A stretch of 49,238 nt of DNA from Sphingobacterium alimentarium (GTDB lineage Bacteria > Bacteroidota > Bacteroidia > Sphingobacteriales > Sphingobacteriaceae), in contig NZ_SMBZ01000026.1 in assembly GCF_004342685.1 (NCBI RefSeq), positions 1 to 49,238 of the forward strand, read 5' to 3'. Of the stretch, positions 39,924 to 48,821 are shown in pieces. The notes under the pieces were generated by a model. That model worked only from the letters and a program-made list of their open reading frames with translations, had not been told where the DNA came from and ran no database searches. The translations under genes were made by a program, and so were the position numbers. The stretch's first letter is position 1; the number at the start of each line of letters is the position of its first letter.

Positions 39924-42332
39924 ATGAAAAGATTATTACACATAATAGGTTGTCTCGTTTTATTCATGCAACTAGCCATGGGACAACAGCAGAGTATTTC
40001 TGGTTATGTAAAAAACAAAGAGAACGGGCCAATAACGAATGCGTCGGTATTTTTGGTTACCGAACCCAGCAAAGGACTTATCAAGTCTGCCGTAACAGAT
40101 GAAAATGGACAATATAAAATAGTGGGATTTCCGAAGGGAAATTTCAGAATTGAGGTCACCGCTGTTGGTTATACAAAAAGTGAATCAGCGCCTTTTAACG
40201 CTGAAACATCTTCGATAGTTATACCTGAGATTGTGATGAATGCATCTACTCAAGAGATTGCGGCAGTAAGTGTCGTAGGTGAATTACCTCAAATCAAACA
40301 TTCCGATGGCAAATTAGTGATGAATGTAGAGAATTCTTCCATTAGTGCCGGTAATAATGCTTTGGAGGTGCTGAAACGAGCTCCTGGCGTGGACGTGGAC
40401 AAGGATGATAATATCTCCCTAATGGGCCAACAAGGGGTAAATGTGACCATTGACGGCCGTCAAACTTATATGACCGGAGAACAATTGGCTGCATTCTTAA
40501 AAAACACAGACGGAGGTCAGATCAAAAGTATAGAGCTGTCGACAACCCGTTCGGCAAAAGATGATGCAGAAGGATCAGCCGGTGTTATCAATATCGTCAT
40601 GAAGAAAAACCGCCTTGAAGGATTTAATGGTTCTTTCGTTGCGAGTGGAGCGAAAGGAGAAATGTATAAGGGCAACACCTCATTGAGTGTGAATTATAAG
40701 AAAAACAATTCTACTTTTTTCAGCAATTATTCCTTTAATAATAATAATTATGTTGAGGATATTAGAATTACGCGTCTGATTCCAGGCAACTCTGCAAGCA
40801 CGTACTTTGACCAAGTATCTAGATTCAATAATGAAGAGAAAGGACATAATTATAAGTTAGGTTTTGAACAAAAAACTTCCGATCGAAATACTTTTATGAT
40901 CCAATTCAATGGCGCGAACAGTAAAGAATATCAGTTGACTCCGGGCACGACTTATATGTCTTTGCCAAATACTAGTCCGGACTCGATAATGGTAGCGGAT
41001 AATAATAACGACGAAAAGTTTTATCGCTATTCCATTAATATGAACAATGAATTTTTAATTGATTCTACAGGCAAAAAGCTTACAACAGATTTTGACTACA
41101 GTATGTTTAACACTTCGTCTATGTTGAACTACGCGTATTCCACTTACTTTCCAGATATGAGTTTGGTTCGAGATCCTGAATTTGAAAGAAGCGGTTTTGG
41201 CGTAGATATTAAGATTTTAGCTACCAAAGTGGATTACACGCAAAGCTTGGGAAAAGGGAAGATGGAGACAGGTGCCAAATACAGCAATGTGAGATCCGAC
41301 AATGATGTTTTATTCCAAAATCTAGTAGGGTCAAATTGGGAAAATAACACCGCTCGCAGCAATACCTTCAATTACACAGAGCAGATCCTAGCAGGATATG
41401 TAGATTACAGCACTAATATCAAAAAATGGGGCTTGAAAGCAGGATTAAGAGGTGAATATACCATTTCTGATGGCCATTCGCCGACTCAAAATAAACGCGT
41501 GAAAAGGGATTATTTTGATATGTTTCCATCAGCGTCTATATCTTATAATGCGCATGAAAACCATGTATTGTCGATTAGCTATGCGCGTAAGGTGTCTAGA
41601 CCGAACTATAGAAACCTCAACCCATTTGAGTATTATATCGACAAAAGAACTTTCAATAAAGGAAACCCTTATTTGAATCCACAATATAACGATGCGTTTT
41701 CTTTGAATTACTCCTTATTCAAGCGTTATAATATCGCCATTGGCAATGATTATACAAAAGGAGCAATGGTAGAAAGTATGGGTCAAGATACTGTTTTGAA
41801 AACAACTTGGGTGACCAGAGAAAATCTAGGTACGCAAAACACGACTTATATGAATTTATCTATTCCTGTGCGTGTAGGCAAAGTGTGGAGCATGTTTAAT
41901 AATATCACAGGTATATATATGCACTTTAAGGGTCCGGTTGCAGGTTATTATATTAATCAAGGTTCAGCATTTGTACAAGGAAATATTAATAATAACTTCC
42001 GTTTCAATAAACAAGTATCTGCAGAATTGTCCATGAGATTTAACACACCTTTTATATACAATATGTACAAAATTCAGGCACGTTGGGGTACGGATATCGG
42101 GTTGACTTATAATCTTAAAGACGAACGTACAACATTGAAAATGGCCGTGACGGATATTTTCCACACAAATCACAACAATGTATTTACGAACTTCACAGAG
42201 TTCAACTCTAAAATTTATCAATACAGAGATGCACAGAACTTCCGCCTGACATTGACTTATCGATTTGGTAATCTTAAACAATCCATTCGCCGAGTAAATG
42301 ATAGCAGTGAAGAGAAAGAAAGAGCTTTATAG
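39924..42332 (+). CDS. outer-membrane beta-barrel protein, TonB-receptor-like
   Basis: The 802-residue protein has a signal peptide (LLHIIGCLVLFMQLAMGQ), a carboxypeptidase-regulatory-like domain at about 24-112 (ISGYVKNKENGPITNASVFLV), a plug-like region (LEVLKRAPGVDVDKDDNISL, VNVTIDGRQTYM, EGSAGVINIVMKK) and a large barrel with the outer membrane beta-barrel family 3 features (SISYARKVSRPNYRNLNPFEYYIDKRTFNKGNPYLNP). It ends LTLTYRFGNLKQ and then a short polar tail. There is no clear TonB box and no SusD partner, so transport is unproven. Confidence 0.9.
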   Translation: MKRLLHIIGCLVLFMQLAMGQQQSISGYVKNKENGPITNASVFLVTEPSKGLIKSAVTDENGQYKIVGFPKGNFRIEVTAVGYTKSESAPFNAETSSIVIPEIVMNASTQEIAAVSVVGELPQIKHSDGKLVMNVENSSISAGNNALEVLKRAPGVDVDKDDNISLMGQQGVNVTIDGRQTYMTGEQLAAFLKNTDGGQIKSIELSTTRSAKDDAEGSAGVINIVMKKNRLEGFNGSFVASGAKGEMYKGNTSLSVNYKKNNSTFFSNYSFNNNNYVEDIRITRLIPGNSASTYFDQVSRFNNEEKGHNYKLGFEQKTSDRNTFMIQFNGANSKEYQLTPGTTYMSLPNTSPDSIMVADNNNDEKFYRYSINMNNEFLIDSTGKKLTTDFDYSMFNTSSMLNYAYSTYFPDMSLVRDPEFERSGFGVDIKILATKVDYTQSLGKGKMETGAKYSNVRSDNDVLFQNLVGSNWENNTARSNTFNYTEQILAGYVDYSTNIKKWGLKAGLRGEYTISDGHSPTQNKRVKRDYFDMFPSASISYNAHENHVLSISYARKVSRPNYRNLNPFEYYIDKRTFNKGNPYLNPQYNDAFSLNYSLFKRYNIAIGNDYTKGAMVESMGQDTVLKTTWVTRENLGTQNTTYMNLSIPVRVGKVWSMFNNITGIYMHFKGPVAGYYINQGSAFVQGNINNNFRFNKQVSAELSMRFNTPFIYNMYKIQARWGTDIGLTYNLKDERTTLKMAVTDIFHTNHNNVFTNFTEFNSKIYQYRDAQNFRLTLTYRFGNLKQSIRRVNDSSEEKERAL

Positions 42333-42361
42333 TATACATTGGGTAATAAAATAGATAGCAA

Positions 42362-42396
42362 GATGACCGTGGACTTAAAAGTCTACTGTCTTTTTT
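42362..42396 (+). terminator. terminator after beta-barrel gene
   Basis: GTGGACT/AGTCTAC (one G-U) forms the upper stem, with flanking GAC/GTC and a T run from 42391. Confidence 0.7.
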
Positions 42397-42399
42397 ATT

Positions 42400-42407
42400 T
42401 AGCTTTG
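42400..42407 (+). promoter_or_regulatory. -7 box abutting LOG-family gene
   Basis: TAGCTTTG is an exact TAnnTTTG match ending four bases before the ATG at 42412. It directly follows the T run of the preceding terminator. Confidence 0.45.
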
Positions 42408-42411
42408 TGTA

Positions 42412-42999
42412 ATGAAATTTAAAAGTATAGGCGTTTTTTGTGCTTCAAGTCCAGGGTTTGATTCCATCTGGACACAATCGGCATATGATTTGGGCACATA
42501 TTTAGCCCAACAAGGCATTACCTTGGTGTATGGTGGTGGACGAGTGGGGTTGATGGGTGCGGTTGCGGATGGTGCCCTTGCTCACCAAGGGAAAGTAATT
42601 GGTGTAATTCCTCATTTTTTGAATAGTAAAGAAATCGGACATGCTGGCGTGACGGAATTGATAGATGTGGATAATATGCACCAGCGTAAAATGAAGATGA
42701 ATGACTTGAGTGAGGCTATCATAGCATTGCCCGGAGGGTTTGGGACGATGGAAGAGCTGTTCGAAATGATTACCTGGGCGCAGTTGGGTTTACACCAGAA
42801 GCCGGTAGGCCTTTTGAATATTAACGGGTTTTACGATCATCTGATTGCCTTCGTACAAAATATGGTGGATGTTGGCTTGCTGAATACGCAGAATCGCGAT
42901 ATGCTGCTGGTTTCAGATAATATTGAAGATCTTCTTCGAAAAATGGATAGTTATGTAGCACCAGACGTGCCAAAGTGGTTAAGTAGGGAAAAGAGCTAA
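42412..42999 (+). CDS. LOG family protein, cytokinin-type phosphoribohydrolase
   Basis: The 195-residue Rossmann protein of the LOG/YvdD family cleaves nucleoside 5'-monophosphates to the base and ribose 5-phosphate in characterised members. GGGRVGLMG lies at 41-49 and PGGFGTMEE at 107-115, the two family signatures, with Arg and Lys of QRKMKM (91-96) near the active site. The start MKFKSIGVFCAS is normal. The gene begins a three-gene run with a thioesterase and a beta-propeller protein. Its natural substrate here is unknown. Confidence 0.92.
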   Translation: MKFKSIGVFCASSPGFDSIWTQSAYDLGTYLAQQGITLVYGGGRVGLMGAVADGALAHQGKVIGVIPHFLNSKEIGHAGVTELIDVDNMHQRKMKMNDLSEAIIALPGGFGTMEELFEMITWAQLGLHQKPVGLLNINGFYDHLIAFVQNMVDVGLLNTQNRDMLLVSDNIEDLLRKMDSYVAPDVPKWLSREKS

Positions 43000-43013
43000 T
43001 TTAAAACAGTAAG

Positions 43014-43757
43014 ATGCCAGTATCAGCAGATTTCAAATCCGTACACACGAAAAATTGGGAAGTTTACTTTTCTCAATGTTATCCCAATGGCGCGCTTAAA
43101 TTGCCCGAATTGGCTAATATATTACAGCTTACCGCTGCGGAACACGCCGACTTGGGTGGAGTAGGATTTGATGATTTATCCAAATACGATCAGTCATGGG
43201 TAATGAACAGGTTGCGTATAGAAATCGGTGACTTACCACACTTCTCGCAGGAGATAGCAGTGAAGACATGGATTGAAGAATTTAAAGGTTTTAAGTCCAC
43301 AAGGAATTTTGAGGTTTCACGTGAAGGAAAGAAATTGTTGGGCATATCATCTCTTTGGGCAATCTTCAATATGAAACGAAGAAGACCGGATACGCTTCAA
43401 TTTGATACCTCTTATGTGGAGCAATTTCCCTACACCCATGCAACAGATTTGCCCAATCAGCGGATTGATTTGGATTTTGAGACGAATGAATCTTATACAC
43501 AAAAGGTTGTATTTTCGGATTTGGATATTGTCAACCATGTCAACAATACAAAATACCTAGAGTGGTGTTTGAATTATTTGGATCCAGCTATTATTCTTCG
43601 TAATAAGATAAAAGCGATCGACATGAACTTTATCAAAGAATTAAGTTTGGGAGATACTATTATCCTAGAAAAGGGGACTAATGGAAACAGAATTGGATTT
43701 AAAATCCGAAAAGAAGAACAAATTTGCTTTGCTTGTGTTTTGGAGATAGAGAACTAA
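43014..43757 (+). CDS. acyl-ACP thioesterase
   Basis: The 247-residue tandem hot-dog protein is of the plant FatA/FatB-like (PF01643) type. The N-terminal half includes ILQLTAAEHADLGGVGFDDL and a WVMNRLRIEI strand, and the catalytic region DLDIVNHVNNTKYLEWCLN is at 169-187, with Asn/His as expected. It releases free fatty acids from acyl carrier protein. It is 14 bases after the LOG gene and 31 before the next. The chain length it prefers is not readable from sequence. Confidence 0.9.
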   Translation: MPVSADFKSVHTKNWEVYFSQCYPNGALKLPELANILQLTAAEHADLGGVGFDDLSKYDQSWVMNRLRIEIGDLPHFSQEIAVKTWIEEFKGFKSTRNFEVSREGKKLLGISSLWAIFNMKRRRPDTLQFDTSYVEQFPYTHATDLPNQRIDLDFETNESYTQKVVFSDLDIVNHVNNTKYLEWCLNYLDPAIILRNKIKAIDMNFIKELSLGDTIILEKGTNGNRIGFKIRKEEQICFACVLEIEN

Positions 43758-43788
43758 TGATTTAACTTTCACCTATAATAATCAAGTT

Positions 43789-44607
43789 ATGAAAAAAATT
43801 ACATCCTTTATCGTATTAATTACCTGTCTTATCACCGTGGGGTATGCACAGAATAAGTCTATTGAAAAGCTGTGGGAAACCACCCAAGATATACATGTTC
43901 CTGAATCGGTGCTGTACAATGAATCGACAGATAAGCTATATGTGTCTATGATTGGCAAAGATGGAACAGACAAGGGAGAGATTGCTATCCTGAATACCGA
44001 TGGCACGGTACAAAATGCCCATTGGGTCACCGGCCTCAATGCGCCTAAAGGTTTAGCTATTCATAAAGGATTGCTCTATATTGCGGATGTTACCAAAGTT
44101 ATTGTTGTGGATATTGTTACGGCCAATATTGTGGACGAAATCGTAATAGAAGGTTCTACTTTTTTGAATGACGTGACTGTCGATGACACAGGCATCGTGT
44201 ATATCTCAGACACTCGCGACAATAAGATTTATCAACTGCGCAACGGTAAGGTGAGCTTATATTTGGAAAATGTTCCTTCAGTTAATGGCCTCAAATATCA
44301 TAATGGTGCTTTGCTAGCGCTGGCCGGAAAAGAATTCTGGTCGATCGATAGGAATAAGAATGTTACCGTATTTACCAAAGGATTCGAACAAGGTGGAGAT
44401 GGTCTTGAACCATTAAAAGTCGGCGGCTTTATTGTCACTTGTTGGCCAGGGCTGATTTATCATGTTACTGCGACAGGAGAGATCCACAAAATACAAGATG
44501 TCCAAGGAAAAATGAATACGGCAGATTTGGGTTATAATCCAAAAGAATCCGTGATCTATATACCGACCTTCAACAACAATAGCGTTATCGCTTACAAATT
44601 GAAGTAA
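43789..44607 (+). CDS. secreted SMP-30/gluconolactonase-like beta-propeller
   Basis: The 272-residue protein has a signal peptide (TSFIVLITCLITVGYAQ) followed by repeated propeller blades, for example HVPESVLYNESTDKLYVSMIG, APKGLAIHKGLLYIADVTKVIVVDI and TFLNDVTVDDTGIVYISDTRDNKIYQL. It belongs to the SMP-30/gluconolactonase or YncE-like propeller group; a lactone hydrolase activity is possible but the metal site is not confirmed. It probably acts in the periplasm. A terminator follows directly. Confidence 0.85.
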   Translation: MKKITSFIVLITCLITVGYAQNKSIEKLWETTQDIHVPESVLYNESTDKLYVSMIGKDGTDKGEIAILNTDGTVQNAHWVTGLNAPKGLAIHKGLLYIADVTKVIVVDIVTANIVDEIVIEGSTFLNDVTVDDTGIVYISDTRDNKIYQLRNGKVSLYLENVPSVNGLKYHNGALLALAGKEFWSIDRNKNVTVFTKGFEQGGDGLEPLKVGGFIVTCWPGLIYHVTATGEIHKIQDVQGKMNTADLGYNPKESVIYIPTFNNNSVIAYKLK

Positions 44608-44613
44608 AATTAT

Positions 44614-44638
44614 AAGGAGCAAAATGCTCCTTTTTTTT
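44614..44638 (+). terminator. terminator before murF
   Basis: AAGGAGCA (44614-44621) pairs with TGCTCCTT (44625-44632) around a 3-base loop and is followed by a T run to 44638. Confidence 0.9.
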
Positions 44639-44652
44639 GTCTATAAGATTAC

Positions 44653-44660
44653 TACATTTG
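44653..44660 (+). promoter_or_regulatory. murF -7 box
   Basis: TACATTTG is an exact TAnnTTTG match, 20 bases before the murF ATG at 44681. No TTG at -33 distance is evident within the terminator region. Confidence 0.45.
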
Positions 44661-44680
44661 TCTTGTCAAATAGAGTCATT

Positions 44681-45976
44681 ATGCAAATCGAAAAACTGTA
44701 CGAAATCTATAAGCAATTCCCTTCCATATTTACGGATACACGTAATATAAAAGAGAGTAGTATCTTTTTTGCGTTGAAAGGAGCAAATTTCAATGGTAAT
44801 ACATTTGCATCTCAGGCTTTAGAAAGCGGAGCAAGGTATGTGGTTGTTGACGAAGAAGAGTTTGTGAAAGGTGAGCAATATATTCTGGTAGAAGATGTGT
44901 TGAAATCTTTACAAGAGTTGGCCTTGTATCACCGCAAGCAATTGACAATTCCAGTTGTAGGAATTACGGGCACGAACGGCAAGACAACGTCAAAAGAGCT
45001 GGTTTACTCGGTATTATCCCAACAATTCCGCACCTATGCTACACAAGGTAATTTAAATAATCATATTGGAGTTCCTTTGACACTGTTGTCTATCGACAGC
45101 ACCTATGAGGTTGCGATTATTGAAATGGGGGCGAATCATGTTGGTGAAATTGAGTTCTTAGCTAATATAGCATGTCCGACATTAGGATTTATTACGAATG
45201 TCGGTAAGGCGCACTTAGAAGGATTCGGTTCATTCGAAGGAGTGAAAAAAACGAAGGGCGAGTTATATGATTATCTTTCTCAGCGCGGAGGAACACTATT
45301 TTTACAAGCCGACAACCCGCATCTTGTCGAAATGGCCGCTCAGCGGGAATTCAGTAAAATAGTTAAATATGGTTTTACGTCCACCAACGATATTGTCGGA
45401 AAACTATTAATGGCCAATCCTTATCTTTCCATAGCATGGAAAGAAGGTCGTAAGTCAGAGACGTACGAAGTGTACACGCAGTTAACAGGATCTTACAATA
45501 CCGAAAATATATTAGCCGCAATTGCTGTAGGTCTCGAGTTGGGGATGACTCCTTCCTCCATCAACGAAGGAATAGCGAATTATATTCCCAAGAATAACCG
45601 TTCGCAGATCACCAAAACTTCCCGTAATACCGTCGTGGCAGACTTTTATAATGCCAATGCGAGTAGTATGGCTGCGGCCTTGGACAATATGCAAGTGCTG
45701 ACAGCTGAACATAAGGTCGTAATCCTGGGTGATATGTTTGAATTGGGCGACGAAGCGTTTGAAGAACACAAAAATGTTATTCTAAAAGCTAAAGCATTAC
45801 ATTTTGAACGACTAATATTTGTTGGAAAAGAGTTTTGTAAGCATCAGGATGAGGAAGCTGAGTTTTACAAGACGACGGAAGAAGCCGCGACCGCAATATC
45901 TTCACTACACGATAGCTTTATTTTGCTCAAGGCATCCCGCGGGATGGCATTTGAGCGCTTGTTGGAGGTATTATAG
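44681..45976 (+). CDS. murF: UDP-MurNAc-tripeptide:D-Ala-D-Ala ligase MurF
   Basis: MurF joins D-alanyl-D-alanine to UDP-MurNAc-tripeptide in the cytoplasm, completing the peptidoglycan precursor. From ATG 44681 (MQIEKLYEIYKQF) it has 431 residues; an ATG-less longer reading upstream is rejected because it begins within a terminator. The Mur-ligase ATP site GITGTNGKTTSKE is at 94-106, with EMGANHVGEI and TNVGKAHLEGFGS in the central domain and YNANASSM, KVVILGDMFELG and KASRGMAFE in the C-terminal domain. It overlaps the TRIC channel gene by six bases at the 3' end. Confidence 0.95.
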   Translation: MQIEKLYEIYKQFPSIFTDTRNIKESSIFFALKGANFNGNTFASQALESGARYVVVDEEEFVKGEQYILVEDVLKSLQELALYHRKQLTIPVVGITGTNGKTTSKELVYSVLSQQFRTYATQGNLNNHIGVPLTLLSIDSTYEVAIIEMGANHVGEIEFLANIACPTLGFITNVGKAHLEGFGSFEGVKKTKGELYDYLSQRGGTLFLQADNPHLVEMAAQREFSKIVKYGFTSTNDIVGKLLMANPYLSIAWKEGRKSETYEVYTQLTGSYNTENILAAIAVGLELGMTPSSINEGIANYIPKNNRSQITKTSRNTVVADFYNANASSMAAALDNMQVLTAEHKVVILGDMFELGDEAFEEHKNVILKAKALHFERLIFVGKEFCKHQDEEAEFYKTTEEAATAISSLHDSFILLKASRGMAFERLLEVL

Positions 45977-46591
45977 ATCGGAGTCTTTTTTCATCTCGAC
46001 GACCGGCAAGGATAAGTTGTAGCGTACGGAGATGATCCGAATAATAAATACTAAAGAAGCACTTATAAAGGCATTCCAGCCGTTATCGACTTTTAGATAG
46101 TTTAATAATACAAACAATAGAGCACCCGACAAACAAGCTGAGGCGTAAATCTCTTTGCGCAATATCAGTGGTGTTTCGTTGATTAATACGTCACGTATTA
46201 CCCCACCCATAGCCGCCGAAAACATTCCTAGCATGATCGCCGCAATATTACTTGACTCGTAATCAATGGACTTCTGTGTGCCTACAACCGTGAAAAATCC
46301 AATTCCAATGGCATCGAATAATGTCAAGGTTTTGGCGAGAGTATAAAGTTGTTTGTTCGCGAGGACCGAAACAAATACACCTGCAAAAATCGCTAGTAGA
46401 TAGTTGCCGTCTTCTACCCATACAGGACGGATATTTAAGAAAATATCTCTCATTGAACCTCCGCCTATTGCCGTGACAAAGGCCATGAACGTAGAACCGA
46501 ATATATCTATTCCCTTCCTATGTCCGGCCATAGCGCCCGAAATAGCAAAGACCATGGTCCCAAGAAGATCAATAGTATATATGATATTCAT
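45971..46591 (-). CDS. TRIC-type cation channel (UPF0126) family protein
   Basis: The 206-residue protein has about seven membrane helices in two repeats, each with a glycine motif: AIGGGSMRDIF near 46-56 and AAMGGVIRDVL near 126-136. This is the bacterial trimeric intracellular cation channel (YadS/YvgT) family, probably potassium-permeable. The start is taken as ATG 46591 (MNIIYTIDLLGT); a further upstream ATG would add 13 residues unlike the family. It converges with murF and overlaps it by six bases. Confidence 0.85.
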   Translation of the reverse strand: MNIIYTIDLLGTMVFAISGAMAGHRKGIDIFGSTFMAFVTAIGGGSMRDIFLNIRPVWVEDGNYLLAIFAGVFVSVLANKQLYTLAKTLTLFDAIGIGFFTVVGTQKSIDYESSNIAAIMLGMFSAAMGGVIRDVLINETPLILRKEIYASACLSGALLFVLLNYLKVDNGWNAFISASLVFIIRIISVRYNLSLPVVEMKKDSDL

Positions 46592-46638
46592 GATGATGTA
46601 TTTATAAACAATAATACATAAAATCGACATGAAATGAA

Positions 46639-46664
46639 AGAGGAGCCTTATAATAGGCCCCTCT
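46639..46664 (-). terminator. hairpin after the M56 gene
   Basis: On the plus strand AGAGGAGCC (46639-46647) pairs with GGCCCCTCT (46656-46664), with one wobble. It lies just past the M56 stop codon on the minus strand, and the run after it is CTTTCATTTC, so termination is plausible but weak. Confidence 0.5.
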
Positions 46665-46694
46665 CGGTATAAATAGTAGAATGGATGACGATTT

Positions 46695-48395
46695 TTAATT
46701 ATTATGATTGCGGAGCTTGTCAGCTTCTACTCGTTGTTTATCACTGACCCTTTTAAGTTGATCCGTTGTAAACTTGGCGGTTTTGTCCGCGAATTCCTGT
46801 ATGTTTTGTTTCCATTCCGGAGAGTTTACCATTTTTTCAATTTTTTGTGCGTTTTGCTCAATTTTAGAAATATGTTCTTGCCATTCTGCGGAATTAAAAT
46901 GTTCTTCCATTTTTTTTGCGTGTGCCTCGAGGTGTTTTACTCTTTCTTTCCATTGAGGTGACTCAAAATGTTTTTGTACTTCCAAAGCATTCTTTTCGAT
47001 AGCGGCAATCCTTTCTTTCCATTCCGGGGTATCGAATTTTTCAGAAATATTAAGGGCATCACGCTCTATTTTAGCAATTTTTTCCCGCCATTCTGGAGTA
47101 TTAAATTGCTGTTCCATATCTTTTGCGTAAGCTTCGAGATTCTTGATCTTTTCTTGCCATTCTGCCGATTCAAAATGTTTTTCCAAATCTTTGGATTCTG
47201 TTTCCAGTCGTTTGGCTATTTTCTCTAGCTCTTTCTGCTTCTTCTTAGGCAAATGAACTTTGGAAGTATCAATTAGAGCGGAGAAGTTTAATACTTGTGC
47301 TGGGCTTGTTGATATATGCGGAGAATGCACTTCAGTCGTCTCTTCTATAAAGGTGGAGGTGCTAATCGTATTTTTATTCATTTTATTAGCTTCGGTCTCG
47401 GGATTTACCCAAGCAATAAATAGCAAGGCCAGCGCTGTGCACGAGATTGCTATGATCTGATGCTTAAAAGCAGTGTATTTTGTTTCCATTATATAATTAT
47501 TTATTCTTTTGATTCTATGGAGTAAATTGTATTTATTATGTCCAGATAAAGCCATAGCCGTATGGCTGGCCTGTTCTTGTCTCAAAACCTCCACATGGAG
47601 TAAAGTTTTCGAGTACTCCAAAGGGCTTATGTGCGATTGAGTAACAAAGTCATCACAGGCTTGTTCGCGTTCAATTTTTACGTGGCGGCTTATTAGCCAT
47701 ACAAAGGGATTAAAGAAGAGGATAGTCTCGATGCTAACCGAAAAAAGGTTGAAGAGGTAATCATAGCGTCTGATGTGCGCTACCTCATGAAGTAGGATTG
47801 CTTCAGTATCTTTGAGGCTTATTTTATTTATGTACGCTGCCGGGAATATAATCAGCGGCTTGAAAACACCCATCGTGATGGGGCTAGTGACATAATCCGA
47901 CACCAGCAATTGGATCCGGGACGAAATGTTGTGCTTTTGCATCATGGATTCCAAGAGGTCTTGCCATTGCCTTGGCACGATAGCCTGGCTTGTTTTCTTG
48001 ATGCGGTTAAGCATACTGTAACTTTTGATGCACAGTGTAATTTGGACGATCAATCCTAAAGTGTATAAGGATACGATGTATGGAAATAAGTTGGCTATGG
48101 ACCAGCTTGTATTCTGAAGGTAGGCTATATATAGAAATAATTCTTCTTGCTCTGAAATTAGGGATTGACCTGCCGGAATGCTGGAGTACTGTATATATTT
48201 ATTGAATGTAAATACAAAGCAGGCAAAAACGATTACCTGTGCGATATAAGCTAGTATATATTTGGTTTTGGAACTCATATCGTAAAAGATGAGATAAATT
48301 CCGAATAGTATAATATATATGGATGCTCCTTGCCACAGCGAATGCAGTATACTCCAACCTATGGCATTGTTAAATATTTGGATAAGATTTTCCAT
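46695..48395 (-). CDS. BlaR-like M56 metalloprotease with six 23-residue repeats
   Basis: This 566-residue protein is an antirepressor-protease of the BlaR1/MecR1 M56 family. It has four N-terminal helices (about 18-37, 47-64, 102-121, 314-330) and the zinc motif HEVAH at 203-207, with the IEREQACDD ligand region at 241-249. The usual penicillin-binding sensor is absent. In its place, after the last helix, six tandem 23-residue repeats run from 395 to 532, each with an invariant tryptophan (413, 436, 459, 482, 505, 528) and the pattern F-[NED]-[ST]-x-[EQ]-W-x-[EQ]. The gene follows blaI by three bases. Confidence 0.93.
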   Translation of the reverse strand: MENLIQIFNNAIGWSILHSLWQGASIYIILFGIYLIFYDMSSKTKYILAYIAQVIVFACFVFTFNKYIQYSSIPAGQSLISEQEELFLYIAYLQNTSWSIANLFPYIVSLYTLGLIVQITLCIKSYSMLNRIKKTSQAIVPRQWQDLLESMMQKHNISSRIQLLVSDYVTSPITMGVFKPLIIFPAAYINKISLKDTEAILLHEVAHIRRYDYLFNLFSVSIETILFFNPFVWLISRHVKIEREQACDDFVTQSHISPLEYSKTLLHVEVLRQEQASHTAMALSGHNKYNLLHRIKRINNYIMETKYTAFKHQIIAISCTALALLFIAWVNPETEANKMNKNTISTSTFIEETTEVHSPHISTSPAQVLNFSALIDTSKVHLPKKKQKELEKIAKRLETESKDLEKHFESAEWQEKIKNLEAYAKDMEQQFNTPEWREKIAKIERDALNISEKFDTPEWKERIAAIEKNALEVQKHFESPQWKERVKHLEAHAKKMEEHFNSAEWQEHISKIEQNAQKIEKMVNSPEWKQNIQEFADKTAKFTTDQLKRVSDKQRVEADKLRNHNN

Positions 48396-48398
48396 GAT

Positions 48399-48761
48399 TT
48401 ATTCTTGTAGATTATCTAAATATTGTTTTATCAATTCTATTTCTTCTTTGCTGGCTTTGTGGTTGCCTAAAGCTTGCATGATGAGTCGTGACGTATTGCC
48501 GTTGTAAACGGTTTCGATAAAGCGATCCAAAAATTCATGCTGGATTTTCTCTTTGCCGATAGTAGCCTTATATAGGTGGCTCTTTGCGCTAGTATCGCGA
48601 GAAACCATTCGTTTTTCCAGCATTATTTGCATCAATTTTAATATAGTCGTATAGCCTACGTCTTTCTTGTCGAGAGTTTCGTATACCTCGCGCACCGTAC
48701 AGGGGCCTTTATTCCAAAGGACCTGTAGTATTTCCATTTCGCTTTCTGTCGGTTTAATCAT
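48399..48761 (-). CDS. BlaI/MecI/CopY family repressor
   Basis: The 120-residue winged-helix repressor reads MIKPTESEMEILQVLWNKGPCTVREVYE, then DVGYTTILKLMQIMLEKRMVSRD and the C-terminal dimerisation part FLDRFIETVYNGNTSRLI. In the known systems the M56 partner is activated by an external signal and triggers cleavage of the repressor. Here it heads a two-gene operon with that protease. Two operator-like sites lie over its promoter, fitting autorepression. Confidence 0.93.
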   Translation of the reverse strand: MIKPTESEMEILQVLWNKGPCTVREVYETLDKKDVGYTTILKLMQIMLEKRMVSRDTSAKSHLYKATIGKEKIQHEFLDRFIETVYNGNTSRLIMQALGNHKASKEEIELIKQYLDNLQE

Positions 48762-48771
48762 TGTATTGTTC

Positions 48772-48787
48772 TACGAATGTTTTCGTA
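48772..48787. promoter_or_regulatory. BlaI-type operator 1
   Basis: TACGAA-TGTT-TTCGTA is a perfect 6-4-6 inverted repeat lying at and just past the expected transcription start of the minus-strand blaI gene. Confidence 0.75.
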
Positions 48788-48790
48788 TAT

Positions 48791-48821
48791 CTAATCTACG
48801 AAGTGTTTCGTATTTTGCAAA
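48791..48821 (-). promoter_or_regulatory. blaI promoter
   Basis: On the minus strand TTTG (48818-48821) and TAGATTAG (48791-48798) are 19 bases apart, a good -33/-7 pair with one mismatch in the -7. Operator 2 lies between the two boxes. Confidence 0.55.
48797..48812. promoter_or_regulatory. BlaI-type operator 2
   Basis: TACGAA-GTGT-TTCGTA has the same 6-4-6 layout as operator 1, centred 25 bases from it and placed in the -33/-7 spacer, so repressor binding would block RNA polymerase. Confidence 0.75.

Noticed and set aside
46704..47228. Plus-strand frames with phenylalanine-rich repeats
   Set aside because: They are the antisense image of the six 23-residue repeats of the M56 gene.
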